A DNA stretch of 46,712 bases from Stieleria magnilauensis (lineage in GTDB: Bacteria > Planctomycetota > Planctomycetia > Pirellulales > Pirellulaceae): contig CP036432.1 of NCBI GenBank assembly GCA_007753675.1, forward strand, positions 175,582 to 222,293. Reading direction: 5' to 3'. The notes below the pieces were generated by a model. It saw only the letters and a program-made list of their open reading frames with translations. It did not search any database and was not told where the DNA came from. Every line of letters begins with the position of its first letter. The first letter of the stretch is position 1. Below are positions 16,464-23,937 of the stretch, piece by piece. The translations under genes and the position numbers were made by a program.

Positions 16464-16751
16464 TCAGGAAAACAACGATTCGATTTGGGCTGCAGACTGT
16501 TCGTCCGACAAGGACGCGATCAAATAATCGTGTGCATCGTCGCAAAACGACTCGATGTGCAGTGCGACATAAGCCCCATCGTCATTGCGGTGGACTAGCC
16601 ACCCGTAATCAGAATTGTCGTCTCCGAAGTCTGACAAACGGATTGCGCGCCCTCTCGCATCAGCGCGGACATCGTTTCGTCCGCGAATTTCACCGCATCG
16701 GTCGAAAACGGCGTGGGCAATGTTGTGAAGCCGTGGAAGGTGATGTGACAT
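16464..16751 (-). CDS. Small acidic protein, unknown
   Basis: A 95-residue protein starting at the ATG preceded by AAGAGAA. The middle (IRLSDFGDDNSDYGWLVHRN, GAYVALHIESFCDDAHDYL) is beta-strand-like, and the C-terminus is helical and acidic. A terminator follows directly, so it forms its own transcript. No family recognised. Confidence 0.6.
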   Translation of the reverse strand: MSHHLPRLHNIAHAVFDRCGEIRGRNDVRADARGRAIRLSDFGDDNSDYGWLVHRNDDGAYVALHIESFCDDAHDYLIASLSDEQSAAQIESLFS

Positions 16752-16855
16752 CTAATTCTCTTGGGGTTTGCAGAGTTTTTTGTTGAAGTAATGTGGGGAG
16801 TGAAAAACGGTTGGGCCGGACAATTGGTTGGAATGAAATGGTGGTACGATCGTTG

Positions 16856-17059
16856 CTAGGTGACAGTCGTCAAACGAGTTTTGTTCATTGCCGACACCGT
16901 TTCTTTGGTGCTGGAGTTGCCAGCCAAAACCGCGGTGACGTTCGCATCCTTCGTGCAAAGGCCTTGTGTATCGGTGGTGGTCATCGCGTTGACCTGCGTG
17001 TCCATGGGAACGGCCGCGATCATCATTGCGAAAGTCAGGGCTCGATACAGGTTTTTCAT
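16856..17059 (-). CDS. Small secreted protein
   Basis: A 67-residue protein. The ATG at 17059 is preferred because GGAGAATTG lies just upstream and the N-terminus then forms a Sec signal peptide (MKNLYRALTFAMMIAAVPMD, cleavage probably after VNA near residue 25). The mature part is about 42 residues, polar and Thr-rich, with one Cys. Unrecognised. Confidence 0.55.
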   Translation of the reverse strand: MKNLYRALTFAMMIAAVPMDTQVNAMTTTDTQGLCTKDANVTAVLAGNSSTKETVSAMNKTRLTTVT

Positions 17060-17293
17060 CTCAATTCTCCAGTGAATCAATTGGTAACAGTGAAGGCTGG
17101 CGACACGGATGCGTCTCTCAATCAGCCAACACGATCCTTTTTAGGGAACGAAGCGTTTAGACTTTCCATTCGCGTTGTATTTTTCAGAAATGTCTCGTTG
17201 CCCATCACCGATACGCAATACGTGGTATGAGTGCGATCCCCTTTGTTTCGGTGGATAGGACGGCAACGGACTCGGCGCCGGAGTGGAAGGGGC

Positions 17294-17587
17294 CTATCGG
17301 CCGCCCTCCTCGTTTCCATTGTCACTGTTGGCGTCCGCTCGGTTGGCTGCTTTGAGTTCGGCTATGCGGGTTGCCACCTGAGGGATCAAAACACCCAGTT
17401 TCAGATTGTCGAATTCTGAGAGGGATGACGTGTCCTGCCAATTCCCATCGGCGTCGGTGTAGCTGCGGACGTAGGTAACCGAGTAGCGGTCCGGTTTGCC
17501 GTCCTTGCCGGCGTTCTTCCAAATCACGCCTTTGACGCCTCCGAAGCGGATTGTGTCGGCTGGCTTGTTGGTTTGTGTCTGTGTCAT
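17294..17587 (-). CDS. Small plasmid protein of the anti-restriction island
   Basis: A 97-residue protein starting MTQTQTNKPAD, with AAAGGA eight bases upstream. The pattern IRFGGVKGVIWKN, YSVTYVRSYTDADGNWQDTS and a C-terminal helix matches, from memory, a small family common on proteobacterial and planctomycete plasmids next to ArdC and N6-methylase-like genes. Function unknown. It is the last gene of the minus-strand island, downstream of the methylase-like gene, separated by repeat copy A. Its first codons and ribosome site resemble the leader peptides of the two larger genes. Confidence 0.75.
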   Translation of the reverse strand: MTQTQTNKPADTIRFGGVKGVIWKNAGKDGKPDRYSVTYVRSYTDADGNWQDTSSLSEFDNLKLGVLIPQVATRIAELKAANRADANSDNGNEEGGR

Positions 17588-17609
17588 GGCTTTGTCCTTT
17601 CGTTGTTGG

Positions 17610-17717
17610 TTGACCATGGTCCGCGTTCCCGCCGCGGTGGAAAGTGCATCTGCCAGGGGTTTCGCGCAAGCGACCGGGCGAAGACTAGCGCAGCGACGCT
17701 CTGCAGGCCGGCCCTTG
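17610..17717. repeat. Dispersed intergenic repeat, copy A
   Basis: It aligns with 20360-20470 over about 108 bases in the same orientation, with short gaps. TTGACCATG begins both copies, and an 18-base perfect match TCTGCAGGCCGGCCCTTG ends both. Between them are patches such as GCGACCGG and CGAAGAC. Read on the minus strand, it lies just upstream of the small gene starting at 17587. Confidence 0.65.
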
Positions 17718-17807
17718 CCGATGGACTTGCAATCGTGGCAGCGTGTCCAATCAGTCATCCGATGACGAAATGGATCGTTCCCTGACACCAGATCAATCGC
17801 ACGCCTG

Positions 17808-18614
17808 TTAAAACAAATCAAGCTGCGATGGTGGTGGGCTGTCATCGTCGGGAGATGGTGGCCAACCGGCCGGTTCATGGTCGTCTGGATTGTCAGCAGC
17901 GTGCCGCGACTGTGAAACAGATTTGGACGTCTCTTTTGGCACCGGGTGATAATTGAACGGCGATTGCTCGACCGGTACTTCGGTAATCACACCGCCCGTC
18001 GACCAGTTCATACCGATGCGATAGACGCGGTGGCACTGAAGAGTGAGGGTGTTTTGCCAAACGGCCCAACCGCGCAATCCGTTCAGCCCCAGATTGATCG
18101 CCGTCATCTGCGCCGCACGGTGGTCGACATCTTGTCCAGTGAATTCCCAGTGCGGCTGATGCCTGGCTACGCTGAGCAGCATCCTCCCCGATCCACATGC
18201 TGGGTCACACACCGACTTGCGATCTGGCGTCCGCTCAGTGGGAATGGTCAAAGCTCCCATCAAATCGCAGACGCTCGCCGGCGTAAAGAACTGACCACGT
18301 TCCCCATAGGTGATCGCCCCGGTGAAGATGTCGCCAAGAACGTCCTCCCCGGTCTCCGCCATCACATCAACCATGGTATGGAATGCGGTTTTGAGCGTGT
18401 CGGCGCCGCGTTCCGGCATCGTGCCCTTATCGTATCCCTTGGCGATGATGCTGAGATACTCTTCTTCGGCCGTTTGACCGGACAAGGCGCAGCGTGACAG
18501 CGTCACGAAATCCTCGAAAACCTGCCCCCTACTGAGTCCACTTTGATTGCTCGCCTTGTCAAAGAGCTCGACAATGCCCTTGCTACCCGCGATGAGGTAT
18601 TGTTCGTTCGCCAC
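17808..18614 (-). CDS. N6-DNA-methylase-like protein lacking the catalytic motif, with clamp-binding tail
   Basis: A 268-residue protein starting at GTG six bases after a 13-residue leader ORF. The N-terminal helical region and FTPASVCDLMGAL are typical of HsdM-type N6 methylases. SAM motif I is VCDPACGSGRML, and motif II lies near GQDVDHRAAQM. After VWQNTLTLQ the expected catalytic NPPY/F is absent and the protein passes into a Pro/Asp/Ser-rich tail. It should bind SAM and perhaps DNA but not methylate. The last five residues, QLDLF, are a canonical sliding-clamp (DnaN) binding motif, shared with the neighbouring ArdC. Probably part of an anti-restriction pair. Confidence 0.85.
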   Translation of the reverse strand: MANEQYLIAGSKGIVELFDKASNQSGLSRGQVFEDFVTLSRCALSGQTAEEEYLSIIAKGYDKGTMPERGADTLKTAFHTMVDVMAETGEDVLGDIFTGAITYGERGQFFTPASVCDLMGALTIPTERTPDRKSVCDPACGSGRMLLSVARHQPHWEFTGQDVDHRAAQMTAINLGLNGLRGWAVWQNTLTLQCHRVYRIGMNWSTGGVITEVPVEQSPFNYHPVPKETSKSVSQSRHAADNPDDHEPAGWPPSPDDDSPPPSQLDLF

Positions 18615-18620
18615 GCCGTC

Positions 18621-18662
18621 CTACCTTTCGGTGGCGGCGGTCTTCTCCTGTGTGCGTGTCAT
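18621..18662 (-). CDS. Leader peptide of the methylase-like gene
   Basis: ATG preceded by AAGGGCAG encodes MTRTQEKTAATER and stops at TAG six bases before the GTG of the main gene. The main gene has no ribosome site of its own in the junction TAGGACGGCGTGGC. The same arrangement, with a similar peptide and junction, precedes ardC. Coupled translation or peptide-dependent regulation is likely. Confidence 0.65.
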   Translation of the reverse strand: MTRTQEKTAATER

Positions 18663-18690
18663 GTGCCTGCCCTTACTCTATCTGCGTTTC

Positions 18691-18744
18691 CTAAATCTGA
18701 GTCTTCTCACAGATCGAAATGACGTTGGTATCAAGAATAATCAT
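18691..18744 (-). pseudogene. Truncated PIN-domain toxin (FitB/VapC type)
   Basis: The ATG overlaps the stop of the antitoxin gene (ATGA), the usual toxin position. It encodes MIILDTNVIS, the conserved first strand and first catalytic Asp of PIN toxins, then leaves the family and stops after 17 codons. What follows is the leader region of the methylase-like gene, so the toxin was cut by a rearrangement that joined it to the anti-restriction island. Confidence 0.75.
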
Positions 18745-18995
18745 TGGCCCAACTCGGGTGGAGTAACCGGATGGCCGCGCAACTCCTCGAGTTTGCCCTC
18801 TTCAAGCCCGAGATTCTCAAAGCGTTTCGCTATACGACTCCCCAAGCCCTTTTCGCGCTCAACCCTTCTCTTATGCAAAATCTCGACAAGCAACGAGACA
18901 ACAAACGTGTCAAACGGCTGGCCTTGCTCTGACGCCAACTCTTCGAGCTGCTGCACATGCTCTGGATCAATATTGCGAATCTGAATGTCCGTCAT
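18741..18995 (-). CDS. FitA/VapB-like ribbon-helix-helix antitoxin, orphan
   Basis: An 84-residue protein; AAGGAGA precedes the ATG. The N-terminus MTDIQIRNIDPEHVQQLEEL and the following QPFDTFVVSLLVEIL form the RHH pattern of FitA-type antitoxins (family form MA-ILIRNVDE-VV-RLK). The C-terminal half would bind the PIN toxin, of which only the first codons remain at 18744. It may still repress its own promoter or protect the host against a related chromosomal toxin. Confidence 0.75.
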   Translation of the reverse strand: MTDIQIRNIDPEHVQQLEELASEQGQPFDTFVVSLLVEILHKRRVEREKGLGSRIAKRFENLGLEEGKLEELRGHPVTPPELGQ

Positions 18996-19111
18996 TTCTA
19001 TTCTCCTTGCCGCACAATGCCAGCTTCCTCTTGCGTTGTCAAACTTCCACGCTTCCCGCATTCTAACTGACGGGTTGAGCATTTCCGTACCAGAACCGCA
19101 CGGGACACTGA

Positions 19112-20101
19112 CTAGAATAAGTCTAGTTGTGCTGCTGCTTTTTTCTCGGGTTGTTCCTCGACGGACCTGTCTGGCGACATATCAGCTGGCTTGCTGACTT
19201 TGGCAAAGTCTTCACCCAAAATCAGATCCGCAGCCTTCTGGGCCGCCCCAGCAGCTCCAACGACCAGCCGTTTGTCACCTTTGAGGACATCGATCCAGCT
19301 TTGCAGGTAGGATGCCGATTGCTCGATGGTCGGCGGACTGATCCCGGCTGCGGCGCACAAGAACGCTGCGCCCATTTCGGCGATCAATTCTTCGCGGCTG
19401 TAGTCGGGCGATCCGAATGGCGCCAGATCGGTATCCAGGCCTCGGTTCAAGCGGTCGCTATGCCCTGTCGAGTGAGAAAGTTCATGAAAAAGCGTACCGT
19501 AGAAACTCTCGCGGCAATCGAACCGATCGGGATCCGGCATGTGGACGCTGTCGGTACTGGGGCGATAAAACGCCCGCCGCCCGCCATCGTGGCGAATTGT
19601 CGGTTTTGATTTGTATCCGGCGACAATGCGCTCCGCTTCGGCCAGTGGTTCAAACGGGATCGCATCTGGATCATCTTTGGGGGCATCGGGAACCTGGATG
19701 CCATCGATCTGTTCGACGTTGAATGCGGTGTAGTGTTTGAGTACCGGAACTTCGACCGGCTCGCCCGTTGTTTTATCCTTGGTGGCGTACAGTTTCCAAA
19801 ACGTGACCAAGGAACCCTTTTCGCCTTTGCGGACCTGGCCGCCAGCCGATTGGGCTTGTTTGAAGGTCATCCAGTAATCCGACGAATACCCGGATTCCCA
19901 GGATCGCATGCCGAGCAACACGACGTTGATTCCGCGGTAGCGTTTGCCGCTGTCCAAATTCTTCGGCCAGCCGTCGCCGGTGCCGCGTTTGATCGGGTTT
20001 CTCCAAGGGGCAGTGCCCTGTTCCAGGTAGCCGATGATCCGATCGGTCACTTCCTGGTAAATATCGCGTTTAGGTTTCTTGGTGTGTTTTCTTGATGCCA
20101 T
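19112..20101 (-). CDS. ardC: ArdC-type anti-restriction protein with clamp-binding tail
   Basis: A 329-residue protein. The N-terminal ArdC ssDNA-binding domain (DIYQEVTDRIIGYLEQGTAP, then PWRNP and GINVVLLG) runs to about residue 130. The C-terminal zincin-like domain has HELSHSTGH at 206-214, the metalloprotease HExxH-type site, and a downstream Glu in REELIAEMGAAFL. ArdC proteins protect incoming plasmid DNA from restriction. The C-terminus is AAAQLDLF, a consensus sliding-clamp binding motif. It is preceded by a 12-residue leader ORF ending seven bases before the ATG, and is the first gene of the minus-strand anti-restriction island. Confidence 0.93.
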   Translation of the reverse strand: MASRKHTKKPKRDIYQEVTDRIIGYLEQGTAPWRNPIKRGTGDGWPKNLDSGKRYRGINVVLLGMRSWESGYSSDYWMTFKQAQSAGGQVRKGEKGSLVTFWKLYATKDKTTGEPVEVPVLKHYTAFNVEQIDGIQVPDAPKDDPDAIPFEPLAEAERIVAGYKSKPTIRHDGGRRAFYRPSTDSVHMPDPDRFDCRESFYGTLFHELSHSTGHSDRLNRGLDTDLAPFGSPDYSREELIAEMGAAFLCAAAGISPPTIEQSASYLQSWIDVLKGDKRLVVGAAGAAQKAADLILGEDFAKVSKPADMSPDRSVEEQPEKKAAAQLDLF

Positions 20102-20107
20102 GCCGCC

Positions 20108-20146
20108 CTACGCTTTCGGGCGGGCTTGTCCTTGGATGCGTGTCAT
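20108..20146 (-). CDS. Leader peptide of ardC
   Basis: ATG preceded by AAAGGGCAG encodes MTRIQGQARPKA and ends in TAG. The junction TAGGGCGGCATGGC to ardC matches that of the methylase-like gene almost base for base. The peptide shares its MTR-Q start with the other leader. Likely translational coupling or a leader-peptide control shared by both genes. Confidence 0.65.
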   Translation of the reverse strand: MTRIQGQARPKA

Positions 20147-20359
20147 GTGACTGCCCTTTCTGTCATTGTTTGTGTTGTAGCGGCGCTCCGTTTTTGCCAC
20201 GGTTCGCCTCAAAATGTCAATTCGGTTTGCTCGCCGGCTCCTCGGTGCGATTGCGAATGGCTCATTCCGCATGGCGAACACGAAGAGCAAAGACTCGCTT
20301 GGCCGGATCCCGGTTTTTGGATCTCTCGCTTGGCTTTGTTACGTTGTCCTTCTTGCCGA

Positions 20360-20470
20360 TTGACCATGCAAGCGAAATCCCCGCCTGGTCGCCGTCGGTG
20401 CTGCAAGGGTTTTCGCGGCCACGCGACCGGCCGAAGACAAGCGAAGTGATGTTCTGCAGGCCGGCCCTTG
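20360..20470. repeat. Dispersed intergenic repeat, copy B
   Basis: Partner of 17610-17717 (see that entry), in the same orientation. It lies 215-325 bases upstream of the ardC leader peptide in the 440-base gap between ardC and the plus-strand gene at 20590. The gap otherwise shows no gene. The repeat may carry the promoter or an operator common to the island. Confidence 0.65.
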
Positions 20471-20589
20471 TCAGCAGAGACGGCAACGTGGGACGCTGCA
20501 GGGATCATCAATTGGCAGGAGGAGGATGGAATACACGACGCCGACAAATGCCTTGACAAAAGCAGAGGAACTGTGCCAGGGTCTGCCGC

Positions 20590-20826
20590 ATGACACCTGA
20601 GCGACTGTATGAACTCATCAATGCCTACGCCGACGAGGCGGAATTACCCCTTGAGGAACGGGCATTGCGATTGGCGATCGCAGATCGCATGAACGACATC
20701 GGAACGGATGATCTTCATGATCTCACCTACGGACTGGCCGCAGACGGATTGCTGGACGACGCATCCCTGAATGCGTTTCTGATTCATGCCGATGCGATCG
20801 TGGATGAGAAGATCGAACGGTCGTAA
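20590..20826 (+). CDS. Small acidic helical protein
   Basis: A 78-residue acidic protein, predicted nearly all helical (LYELINAYADEAEL, LALRLAIADRMNDI-like, SLNAFLIHADAIVDEKI). There is no strong ribosome site before the ATG, so expression is unsure, but the codon pattern is coding-like. It is divergent from ardC across the repeat-B gap. Unrecognised. Confidence 0.6.
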   Translation: MTPERLYELINAYADEAELPLEERALRLAIADRMNDIGTDDLHDLTYGLAADGLLDDASLNAFLIHADAIVDEKIERS

Positions 20827-20900
20827 GATCTGCCACAACGGATCGACCGGCTCTGGGAATTTCATTGACACCGCGCCGCGGTCTCTGGCACGCTTGCACA

Positions 20901-21203
20901 ATGGATCCTGATCAGACATTTACCGAGATGTTGGATGCTTTTGGCCACGGCGACTACGAAGGCGCAGCAGAGCACGCGAACAATTTGGCCCATTGGCTCA
21001 ACCGCGGCGGATTTCCTCCTGTACTCGAAGTCTCAACACGCGTGAAACAAACGTTTACGGTATCGGACCAATTGGCCCGTGAATTCTGCCATGCCGCGTG
21101 TCGCCTGGTGCTTGACCAACACGAAACCGGCTGCGATCTGGATTTCACATTCGAAATAGGTGACGTTTGTCAGGAAAAACCGGAGGGGCCGGGCATGTCT
21201 TAG
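20901..21203 (+). CDS. Small helical protein, planctomycete-type
   Basis: A 100-residue protein. The segment HGDYEGAAEHANNLAHWLNR followed by GGFPP matches a pattern I recall from many small planctomycete proteins (a DY-AA-EH-ENL--WI-RGGFPP motif) of unknown role. Ribosome site weak. It follows the gene at 20590 by 75 bases on the same strand. Confidence 0.65.
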   Translation: MDPDQTFTEMLDAFGHGDYEGAAEHANNLAHWLNRGGFPPVLEVSTRVKQTFTVSDQLAREFCHAACRLVLDQHETGCDLDFTFEIGDVCQEKPEGPGMS

Positions 21204-21252
21204 CCGCCGCAACCATCCGTCTCGCAACCAATCTATTTGGGCAATTCCGTGC

Positions 21253-21269
21253 GCGTGACCTCGTCCCGC
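21253..21269 (+). repeat. Recurring 17-base motif, copy 1
   Basis: GCGTGACCTCGTCCCGC. Two further plus-strand copies at 23426 and 28567 differ at one or two central positions. It lies 50 bases after the stop at 21203. The following 150 bases to 21427 hold no convincing gene. Confidence 0.6.
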
Positions 21270-21426
21270 AATAGAAGAGCTCAATAATGCGATCGTTTGC
21301 AGGAGAGTGTGAAATACTACGCTAAGGTCCAGATGTTTACGCCGCGCCAAAAAAGGTTTTTCGATAGAATCCGTAAATGTCGTCGTGATCTGGATTTTCG
21401 TTTTTCTGCGTCGTCATTCCCCTTTG

Positions 21427-21774
21427 TCATGCCAATTCACGCTCCCGTTGATGGGACCGGCGTTTTTCGACGACTCCAAGAACAATGCCTTCGTTTCGCT
21501 GTAGAGCTTCCATGATCGCAGCAAGATTGTTGCTGCTCGGATTGCCTTTTGGACCAAGCATTCTTTTCAGGCTCGACGACGTCATTTCAAGTTGCCGAGC
21601 CAGAGCTTCAAATCCGACAGTTGCCTTCACGTAGTCGCGAAGAATTTCGCGGCCAGCATCGGGTTCGCCGGTGACGAATGCTGACGCTGCCTTTTCAAGC
21701 AGTCCAACTCGAAACGCCTTGCTTGCGTCGGCTCGCTTCTTGGTTGTTTCAACAAACTCACGCGACAATGGCAT
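21427..21774 (-). CDS. Helix-turn-helix regulator/antitoxin-like protein
   Basis: A 115-residue protein beginning directly after the PIN toxin gene. The C-terminal half has an XRE-type helix-turn-helix (GFEALARQLEMTSSSLKRML, then GPKGNPSSNNLAAIMEAL), like the antidotes of HigA-2/addiction-module families. The N-terminal half is helical. As third gene of a three-gene cassette it may be the regulator of the toxin-antitoxin operon, or an antitoxin whose own toxin has been lost. Confidence 0.7.
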   Translation of the reverse strand: MPLSREFVETTKKRADASKAFRVGLLEKAASAFVTGEPDAGREILRDYVKATVGFEALARQLEMTSSSLKRMLGPKGNPSSNNLAAIMEALQRNEGIVLGVVEKRRSHQRERELA

Positions 21775-21775
21775 T

Positions 21776-22186
21776 TCAGGTGCTCCCTTCCTGCGTGATG
21801 AGTTGTAGACCAGGAATGCCTTCGAAGTCTCTGCGGTTGTTTGTCATCAGCGGAATGCCGTATACCACTGATGTCGCGGCTATCCAGCCATCTTCTGGTT
21901 TCAATACACGACCGCGTGACTTGGCCTCTGCTCTGATTTGTCCCCAACACCTACAAATCTCAGTTGTCGGCATAATGCTCAAAAAGTTTTCGGAGAGATA
22001 GGCTCGCAATTCGCCAAGACGCTTTTCAGCCCAGTTGCGAAGAGCGGCCCCATGTTCGAGTTCGCCGATCGTCATGAATGAAACAAACGGTTCCGCACTG
22101 GCAAGCGTCGGGCCATAGAATTGATCGAAACGTGGGTCCGCTCTCAGTCCGTACGAAACGACGTCCGTATCAACGAGCACCCGCAT
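21776..22186 (-). CDS. vapC: PIN-domain toxin, VapC type
   Basis: A 136-residue protein. It has the four acidic PIN positions: MRVLVDTDVVSY (Asp 6), FMTIGELEHG (Glu), RVLKPEDGWIAATSVVYGI (Asp) and TNNRRDF (Asp). VapC proteins are RNases that cleave tRNA or rRNA. The ATG overlaps the stop of the upstream antitoxin gene (TAATG). It appears complete. Confidence 0.88.
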   Translation of the reverse strand: MRVLVDTDVVSYGLRADPRFDQFYGPTLASAEPFVSFMTIGELEHGAALRNWAEKRLGELRAYLSENFLSIMPTTEICRCWGQIRAEAKSRGRVLKPEDGWIAATSVVYGIPLMTNNRRDFEGIPGLQLITQEGST

Positions 22187-22503
22187 TAGAGTGGATCCCT
22201 GTCTTGGCCCGCATCTCTATCCGCGTAGATGGGCTTTAAGAACTCTTCGGCTGTCTCGCCTTCTGGAGCAATGTTGACCGAAAGCCTTCGCCAATCGGTA
22301 ACCACCCTTGAACCTTGTTCTTCGATGATCTCATCCAGGGAAACAGAGTCTCTCATGCGCTCAATTGGATTGGCGTGCCCGACAGCTTCGCCCCGCCGTT
22401 GCTTAAAGGCTTCAGTAAGGCTTTCGATAGCGGCGACAAAGTCACCAGTCTCGTAGGCTTTGGCAATGTCCCGCTGCAGGTCTTGGAGTGTTGTGTGTTG
22501 CAT
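22186..22503 (-). CDS. Antitoxin partner of the PIN toxin (probable)
   Basis: A 105-residue protein; GGAGGAAAC precedes the ATG at 22503, which is preferred to an in-frame start further upstream. It is acidic and helical (LQDLQRDIAKAYETGDFVAA, VSLDEIIEEQGSRV) with an acidic tail of the kind that wraps PIN toxins. No classical DNA-binding fold is obvious. Position and stop-start overlap with vapC give the call. Confidence 0.65.
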   Translation of the reverse strand: MQHTTLQDLQRDIAKAYETGDFVAAIESLTEAFKQRRGEAVGHANPIERMRDSVSLDEIIEEQGSRVVTDWRRLSVNIAPEGETAEEFLKPIYADRDAGQDRDPL

Positions 22504-22684
22504 GGTTGTTTCCTCCGTCAATCTCGAACCGCCCAATAGTAGCACAAATGCGACGACAAAGACAAGAAACTTTGCCCGATGCTCCGCAGGTGTTCAACAC
22601 CGGTGAAGCGGATACCTGAACGAATTGCAAGCCCATGAAGGAATCTGTTTGACTCGCTCTCACGAACGGTGCTAACTGGGGATC

Positions 22685-22897
22685 ATGAGCATTACCGAAG
22701 CCGAAAGACAAGCTATTGAAGAAAAGCGGCGGTGTTTCAACGCCCTGAAGGAAGTCGCCGAAACAGCCATCGCCGAAGGACTGGCCGAACGGTTTGACGA
22801 TGCTCTGGTCGATTTTGTTGCCACCGCACGGTTCATCGACAAACGCCTTGGCACCGATACAACAATCCGGCGTATCGGAGCAATCACGGACAAGTAG
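22685..22897 (+). CDS. Small helical protein
   Basis: A 70-residue protein, GGGGA upstream of the ATG. Helical, charged (AERQAIEEKRRCFNALKEVA, RFDDALVDFVATARFIDKRL). Ten bases before the gene at 22907, so probably one two-gene operon. Family not recognised; could be a minimal toxin-antitoxin or regulator pair, without direct evidence. Confidence 0.6.
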   Translation: MSITEAERQAIEEKRRCFNALKEVAETAIAEGLAERFDDALVDFVATARFIDKRLGTDTTIRRIGAITDK

Positions 22898-22906
22898 TGG
22901 CAAGCA

Positions 22907-23209
22907 ATGACTAAAATCGACCTTGAGACCTTTGAAACGAGTGAAATCTTGAAAGCCGTGGACTATCTCGATCGTCTGCGTGCTCTACTGGCTGATAGCG
23001 ATTTCGGAGAACCATCGATCCGCGATGACTTGCTCAGACTGCACAAACTGGCGATGAACGCGAATGGCGAGGATGCAACCGAACTGGCCAACCATGCATT
23101 CGAAGTCGAATGTCAAATTGACGATCTATCAGAGGCAGTCGACAAGATTCAGAGCATCCTGATGAAAATCACCAGAAGTATCTATGACGATGACGAGGAA
23201 ATCGATTGA
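22907..23209 (+). CDS. Small acidic helical protein
   Basis: A 100-residue protein, acidic and helical throughout (LKAVDYLDRLRALLADSDFG, VECQIDDLSEAVDKIQSIL), ending in an acidic run. Second gene of the pair with 22685. Unrecognised. Confidence 0.6.
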   Translation: MTKIDLETFETSEILKAVDYLDRLRALLADSDFGEPSIRDDLLRLHKLAMNANGEDATELANHAFEVECQIDDLSEAVDKIQSILMKITRSIYDDDEEID

Positions 23210-23425
23210 CTTCGTGTGAATCGTTGCATGTAATTGCCCGCCAGCCGAGGTGGTTCGTCGTGTTGGGGCAAAACACGAACGCCAGCGACCCGGCCAACGG
23301 GCCGATACATTCTAGCTCATGCGGCTTCAGCGCGTCCGTCCCTCTGACTCTGACGTTGCTTGATCAACTCCTTCATGGCGGATTCAATCCGAAAGAGCGG
23401 TAATTCCAAAATGGCGATTCTGTTT

Positions 23426-23442
23426 GCGTGACCTTGTCCCGC
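23426..23442 (+). repeat. Recurring 17-base motif, copy 2
   Basis: GCGTGACCTTGTCCCGC, 61 bases upstream of the gene at 23503. The TTGTCC inside it with TAAAAT 16 bases downstream could serve as a promoter for that gene. The 220 bases before it (from 23210) hold no convincing gene. Confidence 0.6.
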
Positions 23443-23502
23443 GTTTCGGGAGTGTTAAAATCTCAGATAGGTCCTCCACCATGCCTACCCAAAGAACTTT
23501 CG

Positions 23503-23937
23503 ATGCCGCGAGCGAAATACATCGTCACCGCCGAGGATGTCGTGCACGCCACCTTCTACATCAGCGGCCGCCTGCAGGTGGCCGGATTTGCATGGCCGGA
23601 ATCAGTGTCACATGATGATGCACGGCGGGAATTTGTTGCCGCGGCCGACATCAAAGCAAAACATGGTCGTGCAGCCGCCGTAAACACCTGGTGCGAAACC
23701 TATCTCAGCACGGATGACTGGAAGAGGTTGAAGCTGGCCATCCGCAAACGTCGGTATCGCAAGGAACATCACGACGAGCAACAAACCATCACGGTGTCAA
23801 AAAAGGCACACGACTTGTTGTCAAAAGTGGCATCGCGTGACAGCGTCACGTTTTCCGAGGCGCTTGAACATTATCTGTCCAAGGCATTGAACGCATCACG
23901 CGGCAGGGCACCGACCCGTCGTTCTCGCAATCGGTGA
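23503..23937 (+). CDS. Protein with C-terminal ribbon-helix-helix-like domain
   Basis: A 144-residue protein. The N-terminal 90 residues contain a beta/alpha region (ATFYISGRLQVAGFAWPES). The basic middle KLAIRKRRYRKEHH leads to QTITVSKKAHDLLSKVASRD and TFSEALEHYLSKAL, which fits an RHH DNA-binding domain like those of MatP or plasmid relaxosome proteins. The tail is very basic. Likely DNA-binding; target unknown. Its end overlaps the antisense methyltransferase remnant. Confidence 0.65.
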   Translation: MPRAKYIVTAEDVVHATFYISGRLQVAGFAWPESVSHDDARREFVAAADIKAKHGRAAAVNTWCETYLSTDDWKRLKLAIRKRRYRKEHHDEQQTITVSKKAHDLLSKVASRDSVTFSEALEHYLSKALNASRGRAPTRRSRNR

